Source: Pseudonocardia autotrophica (GTDB lineage Bacteria > Actinomycetota > Actinomycetes > Mycobacteriales > Pseudonocardiaceae). From it: 64,000 bases of DNA. The DNA lies in the NCBI RefSeq assembly GCF_000717175.1, contig NZ_JNYD01000013.1, positions 62,001-126,000 of the forward strand, given 5' to 3'. The notes beneath the pieces are model-generated. The model made no database searches. It saw only the letters and a list, made by a program, of their open reading frames with translations, and was not told the DNA's origin. Of the stretch, positions 9,801 through 17,414 are shown in pieces. How positions within the stretch are numbered: the stretch's first letter is position 1; each line of letters starts with the position of its first letter. Both the position numbers and the translations under genes were made by a program.

Positions 9801-10220
9801 TTCTACGGCCTCGAGCCGGACATCGAGCACACGGTCACCCTCGAGCAGGGCGTGACGCTGCTCATCGAGCTCGAGGCGATCTCCGAGCCCGACGAGCGGG
9901 GCTACCGGACCGTGCTGACCACGCTCAACGGGCAGCTGCGGCCGGTGTCGGTGCGCGACCAGTCGATCCAGACGGACGTCAAGGTCGCGGAGAAGGCCGA
10001 GCGGGGCAACGACCACCACGTCGCCGCGCCGTTCGGCGGCGTCGTCACGCTGCAGGTGGGCGAGGGCGACGCGGTGTCCGCCGGCCAGACCGTCGCCACC
10101 ATCGAGGCGATGAAGATGGAGGCCAGCATCTCCGCCCAGCGCGGCGGCACGGTCTCCCGGCTCGCCATCGGCAAGGTCCAGCAGGTGGAGGGCGGCGACC
10201 TGCTGCTGGAGATCGAGTAG
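6843..10220 (+). CDS. pyc: Pyruvate carboxylase
   Basis: 1125 residues, the normal length of the single-chain enzyme. It carboxylates pyruvate to oxaloacetate to refill the TCA cycle. The order is biotin carboxylase (FSKVLVANRGEIAIR, the glycine-rich GGGGRGM ATP-grasp loop, EMNPRIQVEHTVTE), carboxyltransferase (TDTTFRDAHQS, ECWGGATYD, HLHTHDTAGG metal-site histidines), the PYC/OADA tetramerisation region, and a C-terminal biotinyl domain with EAMKMEA, biotin on Lys1091. I chose the ATG at 6843 because AGGGAG precedes it and homologues begin at this point; the open frame extends further upstream. A hairpin follows the stop. Confidence 0.98.
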   Translation: MFSKVLVANRGEIAIRAFRAAFELGISTVAVFPYEDRNSLHRAKADESYLIGERGHPVRAYLSVEEIIKAAKKAGADAVYPGYGFLSENPDLAAACHDAGITFVGPPSEVLHLTGNKSRAVAAAREAGVPVLKSSEPSDDVETLLAAADDVGFPIFVKAVAGGGGRGMRRVEKPGDLRDAVEAASREAESAFGDGTVFLEQAVVNPRHIEVQILADGEGDVVHLFERDCSVQRRHQKVVEIAPAPNLDPELRERICADAVNFARHIGYRNAGTVEFLVDERGNHVFIEMNPRIQVEHTVTEQVTDRDLVIAQLRIASGMTLPELHLTQDEVTLSGAALQCRVTTEDPANGFRPDTGVISAYRSPGGPGVRLDGGTVHTGAEVSAHFDSMLVKLTCHGHDFANAVRRARRAIAEFRIRGVSTNLPFLAAVLDDPDFAAGRITTSFIEDRPELLKARPSADRGSRMLAYLADVTVNRPNGPRPEVVEPVDKLPPVDLNAEPPAGSAQLLRELGPEKFAQRLRDQKAVAVTDTTFRDAHQSLLATRIRTRDLLAVAPHVARMAPELLSLECWGGATYDVALRFLAEDPWERLAALKEAVPNICTQMLLRGRNTVGYTPYPTEVTDAFVAEAAKTGMDIFRIFDALNDISQMRPAIEAVRETGTAVAEVALCYTADLSNPGEKLYTLDYYLRLAEQIVEAGAHVLAIKDMAGLLRPPAARTLVEALRSRFDLPVHLHTHDTAGGQLATLITAIDAGVDAVDGAVASMAGTTSQPSLSALVATTDHTERASGLSLQSVSDLEPYWEAVRKVYAPFESGLASPTGRVYTHEIPGGQLSNLRQQAIALGLGDRFELIEDCYAAADRMLGRLVKVTPSSKVVGDLALHLVGAGVTADDFESDPGKFDVPDSVIGFLRGELGDPPGGWPEPFRTRALEGRSPEAEHPELSIEDRRGLRDERRRTLNRLLFPAPTKEFDAHREHYGDTSVLSTKDFFYGLEPDIEHTVTLEQGVTLLIELEAISEPDERGYRTVLTTLNGQLRPVSVRDQSIQTDVKVAEKAERGNDHHVAAPFGGVVTLQVGEGDAVSAGQTVATIEAMKMEASISAQRGGTVSRLAIGKVQQVEGGDLLLEIE

Positions 10221-10231
10221 CCGACCCGGCG

Positions 10232-10282
10232 GCACGAACGGCGCTCTCGTGCGCTAGGACTGCACGAGAGTGCCGTTCGTGC
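10232..10282. terminator. Large hairpin between pyc and rsmD
   Basis: A 21-bp inverted repeat (10232-10252 and 10262-10282) with one G-U-compatible mismatch and a 9-nt loop. It begins 12 bp after the pyc stop and ends 17 bp before the rsmD start. It probably terminates pyc transcription in a symmetric, U-poor manner. The arm GCACGAACGG...CTCGTGC may also be a dispersed repeat. Confidence 0.65.
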
Positions 10283-10299
10283 GATCGGAGGTGGGCGCG

Positions 10300-10893
10300 G
10301 TGACCAGGATCATCGCGGGGCGCGCCCGTGGGCGGCGGCTCGCGGTGCCGGGTTCGGGCACCCGCCCCACCTCGGACCGGGTGCGCGAGGCGCTGTTCTC
10401 CGCGCTCGACCACGACCCGGGCCTCGAGGGCGCCGCGGTGCTCGACCTCTGCGCGGGCACCGGGGCCCTCGGGCTCGAGGCCCTCTCCCGCGGGGCCGCG
10501 CACGCCCTGTTCGTCGAGTCCGACCGGAAGGCGGCGGGGGTGCTGCGGCGCAACCTCGCGACCGTCGGGCTGGGCGGGGAGGTCCGGCTCGGCCCGGCAG
10601 GGACGGTCCTCGCGGGGCCCGCGCCCCGGCCGTTCGACCTCGTGCTGGTCGACCCGCCCTACGCCGTGACCGACGACGAGGTCGCCGCCTGGCTGCACGC
10701 GGCCGCCACACACGGCTGGCTGGCCGACGACGCCGTGGTGATCGTCGAGCGGGGCCGGTCAGGGGGAACCCGCGCCGCCGGTTTCCCCTGGCCGGAACCG
10801 CTCGAAGGCGTGCGTGAGCGTCGTTACGGGGACACCGTGATCCACGTCGGCGGCTGTTACGGTCCGGCCATGCCAGCTGAGGCGCAGCGATGA
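10300..10893 (+). CDS. rsmD: 16S rRNA (guanine966-N2)-methyltransferase RsmD
   Basis: About 197 residues with the RsmD layout. [14 protein letters not shown] is followed by [15 protein letters not shown], then the SAM-binding segment [20 protein letters not shown] and the catalytic DPPY motif (Asp118). The enzyme methylates G966 of 16S rRNA. I placed the start at the GTG at 10300: GGAGG lies about 9 nt upstream and the next residues match the family N-terminus. It overlaps coaD by four bases (ATGA), a pairing conserved in many bacteria. Confidence 0.93.
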   Translation: MTRIIAGRARGRRLAVPGSGTRPTSDRVREALFSALDHDPGLEGAAVLDLCAGTGALGLEALSRGAAHALFVESDRKAAGVLRRNLATVGLGGEVRLGPAGTVLAGPAPRPFDLVLVDPPYAVTDDEVAAWLHAAATHGWLADDAVVIVERGRSGGTRAAGFPWPEPLEGVRERRYGDTVIHVGGCYGPAMPAEAQR

Positions 10894-11372
10894 GGCGCGC
10901 GGTCTGTCCCGGCTCGTTCGACCCCGTGACGCTCGGCCATCTCGACGTCATCTCGCGGGCCGCCGGCCTGTTCGACGAGGTCGTCGTCGCCGTGCTGATC
11001 AACAAGAAGAAGCAGGGGCTGTTCTCCGTCGAGGAGCGCATCGCGATGCTCGAGGAGACCACGGCCGACCTCCCGAACGTCCGCGCGGACTCCTTCCACG
11101 GCCTGCTCGTGGACTACTGCCGTGCCCACGACATCAAGGCCATCGTCAAGGGCCTGCGCGCCGTCACCGACTTCGACTACGAGCTGCAGATGGCGCAGAT
11201 GAACCAGCGCCTCTCGGGCGTCGACACGCTGTTCATGTCGACCAACCCCGAGTTCAGCTTCCTGTCCAGCTCGCTGGTCAAGGAGGTCGCGACCTACGGC
11301 GGCGACGTCGCGCACCTGCTCCCGCCCTCGGTGCACCGCCAGCTCCTCGACCGGATCGCCGAGCGCAGCTGA
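10890..11372 (+). CDS. coaD: Phosphopantetheine adenylyltransferase
   Basis: 160 residues. The enzyme transfers AMP from ATP to 4-phosphopantetheine, the fourth step of coenzyme A synthesis. The nucleotidyltransferase motif [12 protein letters not shown], the [19 protein letters not shown] block and the SSSLVKEVA motif are all present. Translation is coupled to rsmD through an ATGA overlap. Confidence 0.97.
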   Translation: MRRAVCPGSFDPVTLGHLDVISRAAGLFDEVVVAVLINKKKQGLFSVEERIAMLEETTADLPNVRADSFHGLLVDYCRAHDIKAIVKGLRAVTDFDYELQMAQMNQRLSGVDTLFMSTNPEFSFLSSSLVKEVATYGGDVAHLLPPSVHRQLLDRIAERS

Positions 11373-11424
11373 CGCCCGTACCCGGGTGTCGCGCGGTCTA
11401 TGCCGGCGATCACCCGGTCGGAAC

Positions 11425-11453
11425 TTGACACGCCCTGGCGTCGCGAATACGGG
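11425..11453 (+). promoter_or_regulatory. Putative sigma-A promoter for sepIVA
   Basis: A perfect TTGACA (11425-11430) is followed after 17 bp by TACGGG (11448-11453), a weak -10. It lies 34 bp before the GTG of sepIVA and after the coaD stop, so sepIVA likely has its own promoter. Confidence 0.5.
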
Positions 11454-11486
11454 GATCCCGGGCGGGCCGGTGAGAGGATCGCGGCC

Positions 11487-12233
11487 GTGTACAGGGTCTT
11501 CGAGTCGCTCGACGCACTGGTGACGGTGGTGGAGGAGGCGCGGGGCGTCCCCATGACCGCCAACTGCGTGGTGCCGCGCGGCGACGTCCTCGACCTGCTC
11601 GACGACCTGCGCGAGGCCGTCCCGGGCGAGCTCGACGACGCCCAGGACGTCCTCGACCGGCGCGACGAGATCGTCGGCGAGGCCGAGCGGGAGGCCGAGG
11701 AGACCCGGACCGCCGCGTCGACCGAGGCCGAGGAGATGCTCGCCGAGGCCCGCGCCGAGGCCGAACGGCTGGTGGCCGAGGCCCGCGAGGAGGCCGAACG
11801 CACCCTCGCCGACGCCCGGCACGAGGCGGACACGATGATCGCCGACGGCCGGCAGGAGTACGAGGAACTCACCGAGCGGGCCCGGCACGACGCCGACCGG
11901 CTCGCCGAGGCCGGCCGCACCACGCACGACCGGTACGTCGCCGACGGGCAGGCCGAACAGGCCCGGCTCGTGGCCGGCACCGAGGTCGTCCGGGCGGCGC
12001 ACACCGAGGCGGCCCGGATCGTCGACACCGCCGACGGCGAGGCCGACCGGCTGCGCCGCGAGTGCGACGGCTACGTCGACGCCAAGCTCGCCGAGTTCGA
12101 GGACACCCTCACCAAAGCGCTGCGCACCGTCAGCCGGGGGCGCAGCCAGCTGTGGAAGGGTGGCTCGCCCAACGGCACCCCCGCCACCGCCCTGCACGGG
12201 CGCACGGGGACGGGGATGGACCTGATCGACTGA
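11487..12233 (+). CDS. sepIVA: DivIVA-like septation protein SepIVA
   Basis: 248 residues, mostly one long coiled coil. The N-terminal block VYRVFESLDALVTVVEEARGVPMTANCVVPRGDVLDLLDD is almost the same as mycobacterial SepIVA, written here only as its key segments: YRVFE, EEARGVPMTA, VVPRGDVL, PGELDDAQDVLD. The C-terminal LRRECDGYVDAKLAEFE also matches. In mycobacteria SepIVA is essential for septation and regulates peptidoglycan precursor synthesis at the membrane. The start GTG follows GAGAGGA at good spacing. The middle is a run of Glu/Ala/Arg heptads (AEEMLAEARAEAERLVAEAR). Confidence 0.88.
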   Translation: MYRVFESLDALVTVVEEARGVPMTANCVVPRGDVLDLLDDLREAVPGELDDAQDVLDRRDEIVGEAEREAEETRTAASTEAEEMLAEARAEAERLVAEAREEAERTLADARHEADTMIADGRQEYEELTERARHDADRLAEAGRTTHDRYVADGQAEQARLVAGTEVVRAAHTEAARIVDTADGEADRLRRECDGYVDAKLAEFEDTLTKALRTVSRGRSQLWKGGSPNGTPATALHGRTGTGMDLID

Positions 12234-12309
12234 GCGCCGCGCGCGTTCGTCGAGCTGGGTCGGCGCGCTTGTCGGCGGTGATCGTCGGTTGTGTGCGCCG
12301 AGGGTTGTG

Positions 12310-12968
12310 TGGAGCGCCGTGGGTGCACGGCGTCGCTGATCTTGGGGTGGCCGTCGCCGGGCAAGATCGCCGTTCAGGTGCAGCGAGGCTGGGCTCGGCT
12401 GCCTTGAGCGCACGATTCGACCAATCATTGGGCGACGTTGCCGTGATCGTTGTGGTCCTGCAGGGGGGCGACCCCGGCTGCCCTGAGCGCACGGCAACAC
12501 TGATCAGGTCGGGTACTTGGCGGTCATGATCGTCTTCGTTGTGCAGGGAAGGTGGGGCGCGCAGCCCTGAGTGCACCAGATCAGCGATCTTCCGAGCCGG
12601 TATCGAGACGTCTCCGGGCTCGGCCGACTCAGCTGCCCTGAGCGCACGGCTTCGCCGGCCGCCGGAAGGCGCGGTCATGATCGTTGTTGAAGTGCACCGT
12701 GTGTGGGCGAGCCTGCCCTGAATGCACCGCAACACTGATCGCGCGGTGCGCTGAGCGGTCGTGATCGTCTTTGTCGTGCAGGGATGGTGGGCCGCGCAGC
12801 CCCGAGGGCAAGGAACCGGCGATCAGTCGAGCCGACGCCGAGACGCTCCCAGCGCGGTGGGCCGGGGGGCTTGAGCGCAGGGCATCGCCGATCACGGTCG
12901 ATCATGATCGCATCGTTTAGTGCACTGATGGTGAGCTTCGCTGCCCTGAGTTCACGGGGCCAGGGACC
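12310..12968. repeat. Degenerate repeat array left of the DUF559 gene
   Basis: The 819-bp gap between sepIVA and the DUF559 gene has no credible gene. It holds at least five related 62-63-bp units starting TGATCG at 12444, 12527, 12678, 12762 and 12905. Each has TGATCG, then GTGCA (often GTGCAGGG), then CCCTGAgTGCAC or a variant, then CGATC or TGATC, a nested inverted repeat. Unit starts pair up as 12444/12678 and 12527/12762, so the array is a degenerate tandem duplication of about 234 bp. Further partial copies lie at 12320-12443. The last 84 bp before the gene show no clear unit. Confidence 0.75.
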
Positions 12969-13052
12969 TCTTGAGGCCCTTCCGGGCGCGGTGGGCGGTG
13001 CCGGATTCGAGAGCCGCGGAACCGGCGCGATCGCGCTGCCGTCCGAGCGCGC

Positions 13053-13895
13053 ATGGATCTCTCCCTCCCCTTCCTCGGCTCGGAGGCGACGGCCACCGGC
13101 TCGCTCACCCGGGGCGCGCTGCGCGGGCCGCGCTTCCGCAGACTCCTGCCCGACGTCTACGTGCCCGCAGACCTGCCCGTCGACCTCGCAGTGCGTGCCC
13201 GGGCGGCCGCGGTGTGGGCGGGGAAGGGCGCCGTCGTTGCCGGCTGGGCCGCCGCGGAGCTGCTCGGTGCGTCGTGCGGGCCCCGGGACGCGCCCGTCGA
13301 CCTGATCATCCGCGGCGGAACGACGAGGTCGCCGGCGGGTGTCCTGCTCCGGCGGACCAGGCTGTGGAGCGACGAGACCACGCACCGGGCCGGGGTGGAG
13401 GTCACGACGCCGGCTCGGACGGCCTTCGACGTGGCCAGGTGGGCTCCGGACCTCGTCGAACAAGTCGCGGGTGTGGACGCGGTGGCCCACGTCTGGCAGC
13501 TCGAGGTCGACCGGATCCGCTCGCTGTGGCGACGGCACCTCGGCGCACACGGCAGCGCAGACCTGGCGGAGGTTCTCCGGCTCGTCGACACGCGGGCGGA
13601 GTCGCCCATGGAGTCGCGGATCCGCGTCGCGCTGCACCTGGCCGGGCTCCCACGTCCGCGGGTGCAGCACCGGGTGGGTCCGCACCGGCTGGACCTCGCG
13701 TATCCGGAGGCGCTGCTCGGCGTCGAGCACGACGGCCCGCACCACCGCGAGGCCGAGCAGGCGCGGCGGGACCTGGAACGAGAGGCGTTCCTCGCCTGCG
13801 CAGGCTGGCGGGTGGTTCGGTTCGCCTCGTGGACGGTGCTGCACGAGCCGGATCGGATCGCGCGGGAGGTCGGAGCGCTCCTCGCGGCGTCGTGA
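13053..13895 (+). CDS. AbiEi-like N-terminal / DUF559 (Vsr-like) endonuclease-domain protein
   Basis: 280 residues. Residues 1-70 resemble the AbiEi_4 winged-helix region common in actinobacteria (RFRRLLPDVYVP, AGWAAAELLGA). The C-terminal 90 residues form a DUF559/Vsr-type PD-(D/E)XK-like domain: HRLDLAYPEALLGVEHDG keeps the Asp and Glu-x-Asp expected for catalysis, and GWRVVRFASWTVL is the family ending. The substrate is unknown. It is not paired with a recognisable toxin or antitoxin gene. Instead it is embedded between two arrays of related degenerate palindromic repeats, and its TGA stop forms the first bases of the first right-hand unit. It interrupts the usual sepIVA - DUF177 neighbourhood, suggesting insertion. 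Confidence 0.82.
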   Translation: MDLSLPFLGSEATATGSLTRGALRGPRFRRLLPDVYVPADLPVDLAVRARAAAVWAGKGAVVAGWAAAELLGASCGPRDAPVDLIIRGGTTRSPAGVLLRRTRLWSDETTHRAGVEVTTPARTAFDVARWAPDLVEQVAGVDAVAHVWQLEVDRIRSLWRRHLGAHGSADLAEVLRLVDTRAESPMESRIRVALHLAGLPRPRVQHRVGPHRLDLAYPEALLGVEHDGPHHREAEQARRDLEREAFLACAGWRVVRFASWTVLHEPDRIAREVGALLAAS

Positions 13896-14344
13896 TCGAC
13901 GATCGCGTGCATTTACGGCGGCGTCGAGGACCGCGACTGCACCGAACTAGCGATCATGTCGAAGGGGTGGGCGGGTCGCGGCTGGTGATCGCCAGTCCCG
14001 TGCAGTGGCGGCAGCCCGAACGACCACTGCTGCACCACGTCAACGATCATGGCCGACCAGCCCACGCGCTGCTCGTGGCGTCATGATCGGCGATCGCGTG
14101 CACCCATGGCGGCGGCCGTGACCGTGGCTGCACCGAGCCGACGATCATGGTCGGGTTGCTGGTGGCGCGGGCTGCCGCCAGGCGTGATCGCTAGTTCCGT
14201 GCGCTGATGGCGGAGTCGACGGCCATCGCTGCACCGAGTCGACGATCATGGCTGCGGCGACCGGCCTCAGGCCTCGTGATCGGCCTTCGCGTGCATCGGC
14301 GGCGGTATCAGCGCCCCTCATCGCAAAGGACCGACGATCATGGT
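13893..14344. repeat. Degenerate palindromic repeat array right of the DUF559 gene
   Basis: Five units of about 65-67 bp start at 13893, 13986, 14084, 14185 and 14278 (period 93-101 bp), separated by 25-34-bp variable spacers. Each begins TGATCG and ends CGATCATG, so the ends are inverted repeats. Most also contain an inner GTGCA...TGCAC pair. This is the same architecture as the left array. The 534-bp stretch to the ParA-like gene holds no credible gene. Confidence 0.8.
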
Positions 14345-14417
14345 CGATGGCGGGCGGGATCGGCGCCCAGTCGATCACTATCCGGTCAACCGTCTCAACA
14401 CGCTGTGCCGGACGGAC

Positions 14418-14423
14418 TACTCT
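14418..14423 (+). promoter_or_regulatory. -10 element of a leaderless promoter (TACTCT)
   Basis: TACTCT lies 6 nt before the ATG at 14430. No ribosome-binding site is seen, and this supports choosing that ATG over the open frame upstream. Confidence 0.5.
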
Positions 14424-14429
14424 GCGCGC

Positions 14430-15596
14430 ATGGCCCGCCACGACGAGCCGGATCCGGCGACCTGGTGGGAGCGGTACGGCCACCGCCTGCACGGCGAGCC
14501 GACGGGGTCCGGCGAGAGGGAGACGACGGTGGCGGAGGACAGGGCGGCCGACGACGGGCGCGAGCCGCCCCGCATGGCCTACCCGCAGCGGCAGGGCGGC
14601 GAGGCCGGGGCGTGGTTCACCGATCCCTCCGGGCTGCCCGCGGTCGGCGCGGAGCCGCGGCGCGCCGCCGGACCGGCGCACCTGCGGTCGTTCGACCCGG
14701 ACTCGCTGGTCCGGGCGCGCGGCCCGGTGCCCGACCGCGGCTGGCGCAAGATCCTGCACACCGCGACGCTCGGCCGGATCGACCCCGGCCCCAGTGCGGC
14801 GCAGCTCGCCGCCCAGGACCGACTGGCGCGGGTGCGGAGCCACCTCGCCGGGACACACCGGGTCGCGGTGACCTCGCTGAAGGGCGGCGTCGGCAAGACG
14901 ACCGTGACCGCGTGCCTCGGCCTCGCGCTCGCCGAGTACCGCGGCGACCGCATCCTCGCGCTCGACGCCAACCCCGACGCCGGCACGCTCGCCGACCGGC
15001 TGACCGGGCACAGCGACCGGACCGTCCGCGACCTGCTCGACGACCTCGGCGCCGTCGACTCCTGGACCGCCGTCTCGCGCTACACGAGCCTCGCCGGGCG
15101 GCTGCAGGTCCTCGCCTCCGAGCAGGACCCCGCGGCGGGGGAGGCGTTCACCCGCGACGAGTACCTGCGGGTCGACGAGGCGCTCGCCCGCTACTTCAGC
15201 GTGATGATCACCGACTCCGGGACCGGCATGGTCCACTCGGCGATGGCAGGGACGCTCGACGTGGCCGACTCGCTCGTCGTCGTCGGCGCGCCGACGGTCG
15301 ACGGGGCCGGCCGGGCCAGCAAGACCCTCGACTGGCTCGTCGCGCACGGGCACGAGGAGCTCGTCGGCGACGCGGTCGTGGTGCTGGTCGGGCGTGCGGG
15401 CCGTGAGATCGACGCCCCGGCGCTGCGCGAGCACTTCGGCGGTCGCTGCCGCGTGGTGGTGGAGGTGCCGCACGACCCGCACCTCGCGACGGGCGGGCGG
15501 ATCGACCAGGGTCGGCTGCGCCCGGCCACGCGGGACGCCTTCCTGGAGCTCGCCGCCGCCGTCGCCGAGGCCTTCCCCGCGCACGTGCGCCGCTGA
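14430..15596 (+). CDS. MinD/ParA-like ATPase (EspI-like)
   Basis: 388 residues. A polar N-terminal region of about 135 residues (MARHDEPDPATWWERYGHRL) precedes a MinD/ParA-type ATPase with the deviant Walker A KGGVGKTT and the ALDANPDAGTLADRL segment. The stretch RGWRKILHTATLGRIDPGPS before the P-loop is typical of actinobacterial MinD-like proteins associated with ESX/type VII secretion loci, but no ESX genes are here. Such ATPases act on the membrane or nucleoid; the client is unknown. A TACTCT -10 lies 6 nt before the ATG, suggesting a leaderless mRNA. A 22-bp repeat array follows the stop. Confidence 0.85.
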   Translation: MARHDEPDPATWWERYGHRLHGEPTGSGERETTVAEDRAADDGREPPRMAYPQRQGGEAGAWFTDPSGLPAVGAEPRRAAGPAHLRSFDPDSLVRARGPVPDRGWRKILHTATLGRIDPGPSAAQLAAQDRLARVRSHLAGTHRVAVTSLKGGVGKTTVTACLGLALAEYRGDRILALDANPDAGTLADRLTGHSDRTVRDLLDDLGAVDSWTAVSRYTSLAGRLQVLASEQDPAAGEAFTRDEYLRVDEALARYFSVMITDSGTGMVHSAMAGTLDVADSLVVVGAPTVDGAGRASKTLDWLVAHGHEELVGDAVVVLVGRAGREIDAPALREHFGGRCRVVVEVPHDPHLATGGRIDQGRLRPATRDAFLELAAAVAEAFPAHVRR

Positions 15597-15641
15597 GCGG
15601 AGGGCGGCGCCCGTCTCCGCGGATCGCCGTTCCGGTGTCCC

Positions 15642-15768
15642 GAAAGTGCCGACTCGCGCTACCGGAACTGCCGACTCGCGGTGCGGGAACTGCCGACTCG
15701 CGCTGCCGGAACTGCCGACTCGCGCTGCCGGAAGTCGCGACTCGCGCTGCCGGAGCTGCCGGCTCGCG
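15642..15768. repeat. 22-bp repeat array, cluster 2 (six copies, reverse orientation)
   Basis: Six copies of the 22-bp unit in reverse orientation, with the core GACTCGCG at 15651, 15673, 15695, 15717 and 15739 and a variant GGCTCGCG at 15761. It is the reverse complement of the cluster-1 unit. It begins about 45 bp after the ParA-like gene and ends about 60 bp before the DUF177 gene. Confidence 0.9.
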
Positions 15769-15829
15769 GGGGTGGGGTGCGGCTGGTGTGGACGGCGGGT
15801 CGTGGACTGCGCGTATCCTCGCGCGAGTC

Positions 15830-16414
15830 ATGAGCACGAACCGCGCCCCCGAACCCCGCCCCGAGACCAGCCCCTGGGTGTTCTCCACCCGTGAGATGGG
15901 CCGTCGTCCGGGCACCATGCGCACCGTCACCCGGTCCGTCCCCGGACCGGGCGCGGAGCGTGCCGACGAGGCGATCGGCCTGGTCGGTGTCCTCGCCGTG
16001 CCGCCGGGCAGCCCCGTCGAGCTGGACCTGCGCCTGGAGTCGGTGAGCGAGGGCGTCTACGTGTCGGGGACCGCTTCCGCGCAGCTGGCGGGCGAGTGCT
16101 CCCGGTGCCTCGACGAGCTGGACGAGGACCTCGAGGTGCGCATCGAGGAGCTCTTCGCCTACCCGGACAGCGTCACCGAGGAGACGACCGACGAGGACGA
16201 GATCCCGCGGGTCGTCGACGAGCACGTGGACCTCGAGCAGACGGTGCGGGACGCGATCGTCCTGGAGCTCCCGCTCGCGCCGCTGTGCCGGGACGACTGC
16301 CCAGGTCTGTGCCCCGAGTGCGGCGGACGACGGGCCGATCTCGGGCCCGACCACCGGCATGAGACACTGGATCCCCGGTGGGCCGCTCTGCGTGAGCGCC
16401 TGCCTTCCGATTGA
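15830..16414 (+). CDS. DUF177 / YceD-family protein
   Basis: 194 residues. The N-terminal SPWVFSTREMGRRPGTM and the CSRCLDELDEDLEV segment identify the YceD/DUF177 family. The C-terminus carries CRDDCPGLCPECGG, a probable zinc-binding cluster. YceD is generally encoded just before rpmF (L32), as here, and is linked to 23S rRNA/50S assembly. The exact role in actinobacteria is unknown. I chose the ATG at 15830; the open frame upstream reads through the 22-bp repeats. TATCCT at 15814-15819 is a possible -10. Confidence 0.9.
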   Translation: MSTNRAPEPRPETSPWVFSTREMGRRPGTMRTVTRSVPGPGAERADEAIGLVGVLAVPPGSPVELDLRLESVSEGVYVSGTASAQLAGECSRCLDELDEDLEVRIEELFAYPDSVTEETTDEDEIPRVVDEHVDLEQTVRDAIVLELPLAPLCRDDCPGLCPECGGRRADLGPDHRHETLDPRWAALRERLPSD

Positions 16415-16465
16415 AGACGTTTCGATGTCGTAAGACCTCTCGAGCACAACCGTAGGAGATCTGCC

Positions 16466-16648
16466 GTGGCCGTACCCAAGCGCCGGATGTCGCGGTCCAA
16501 CACGCGCTCTCGTCGGGCGCAGTGGAAGGCCACCGCGCCGACCCTCGTCGCCTGCAACAACCGCGCCTGTGGCGAGCTGAAGCCGCCGCACGTCGCCTGC
16601 CCCGTCTGCGGGCAGTACGACGGTCGTCAGGTCGTCCGTCCGGCCTGA
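16466..16648 (+). CDS. rpmF: 50S ribosomal protein L32
   Basis: 60 residues with the L32 start [20 protein letters not shown]. Zinc-ribbon cysteines are present (CNNRAC and CPVC), so this is the zinc-binding form. The GTG start follows TAGGAGAT. The gene lies between DUF177 and rnc, the conserved order, with rnc starting almost at its stop. Confidence 0.96.
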   Translation: MAVPKRRMSRSNTRSRRAQWKATAPTLVACNNRACGELKPPHVACPVCGQYDGRQVVRPA

Positions 16649-16655
16649 TTTGCCG

Positions 16656-17399
16656 GTGGGCGACAAGAGCGTCACGGGGCCCCGCGAGGACCGCACCCCG
16701 CTGCTGGAGGCACTCGGCGTCGAGATCGGCGCCGAGTTGCTCACCCTCGCCCTCACGCACCGCTCGTACGCCTACGAGCACGGTGGCCTGCCGACCAACG
16801 AGCGGCTGGAGTTCCTGGGCGACTCGGTGCTCGGCATCATCGTCACCGAGCGGCTCTACCGGGACCACCCGGAGCTGCCCGAGGGGCAGCTCGCCAAGCT
16901 GCGGGCGAGCGTGGTCAACATGCACGCGCTCGCGGGCGTGGCGGCGACGTTGTCCGAGCACGGGCTGGGCGCCTACATCTACCTCGGCCGTGGTGAGGAA
17001 CTCACCGGCGGCCGGGACAAGGCGAGCATCCTGGCCGACGCCACCGAGGCCCTGATCGGCGCGGTCTACCTGGACCACGGGCTGGAGACGGCCCGGTCGC
17101 TGGTGCACCGGCTCTTCGGCGACCTGCTGCAGGGCGCCCCGCTGCTCGGGGCCGGCCTGGACTGGAAGACCAGCCTCCAGGAGCTCACGGCCTCGGAGGG
17201 GCTCGGCGTGCCGGAGTACCGGATCGCCGAGGAGGGCCCCGACCACCTCAAGACCTTCACCGCGACCGCGGTCGTCGGGGGTCGCGAGCTGGGCTCCGGG
17301 GACGGGCGCACCAAGAAGGAGGCCGAGCAGAAGGCCGCCGCGCTCGCCTGGCGCACCATCACGGACGAGACGCAGAAGTCGGCCCGGGCCCAGAGTTGA
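16656..17399 (+). CDS. rnc: Ribonuclease III
   Basis: About 247 residues. RNase III cleaves double-stranded RNA in rRNA maturation and mRNA decay. The signature [13 protein letters not shown] carries catalytic acidic residues, and [14 protein letters not shown] supplies the others. A C-terminal dsRNA-binding domain ends [19 protein letters not shown] took the GTG at 16656; a TTG at 16650 in the same frame is an alternative. Neither has a clear ribosome-binding site, so translation is probably coupled to rpmF. Confidence 0.96.
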   Translation: MGDKSVTGPREDRTPLLEALGVEIGAELLTLALTHRSYAYEHGGLPTNERLEFLGDSVLGIIVTERLYRDHPELPEGQLAKLRASVVNMHALAGVAATLSEHGLGAYIYLGRGEELTGGRDKASILADATEALIGAVYLDHGLETARSLVHRLFGDLLQGAPLLGAGLDWKTSLQELTASEGLGVPEYRIAEEGPDHLKTFTATAVVGGRELGSGDGRTKKEAEQKAAALAWRTITDETQKSARAQS

Positions 17400-17414
17400 C
17401 GGCCCGGAGCTGAC

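Noticed and set aside
12539..12721. Small ORFs inside the left repeat array as genes
   Set aside because: They have no ribosome-binding site or family pattern and their sequence follows the repeats.
13053..13895. Type IV toxin-antitoxin pair (AbiEi/AbiEii)
   Set aside because: Only the AbiEi-like N-terminal region is present; no nucleotidyltransferase toxin gene lies next to it, and the C-terminus is nuclease-like.
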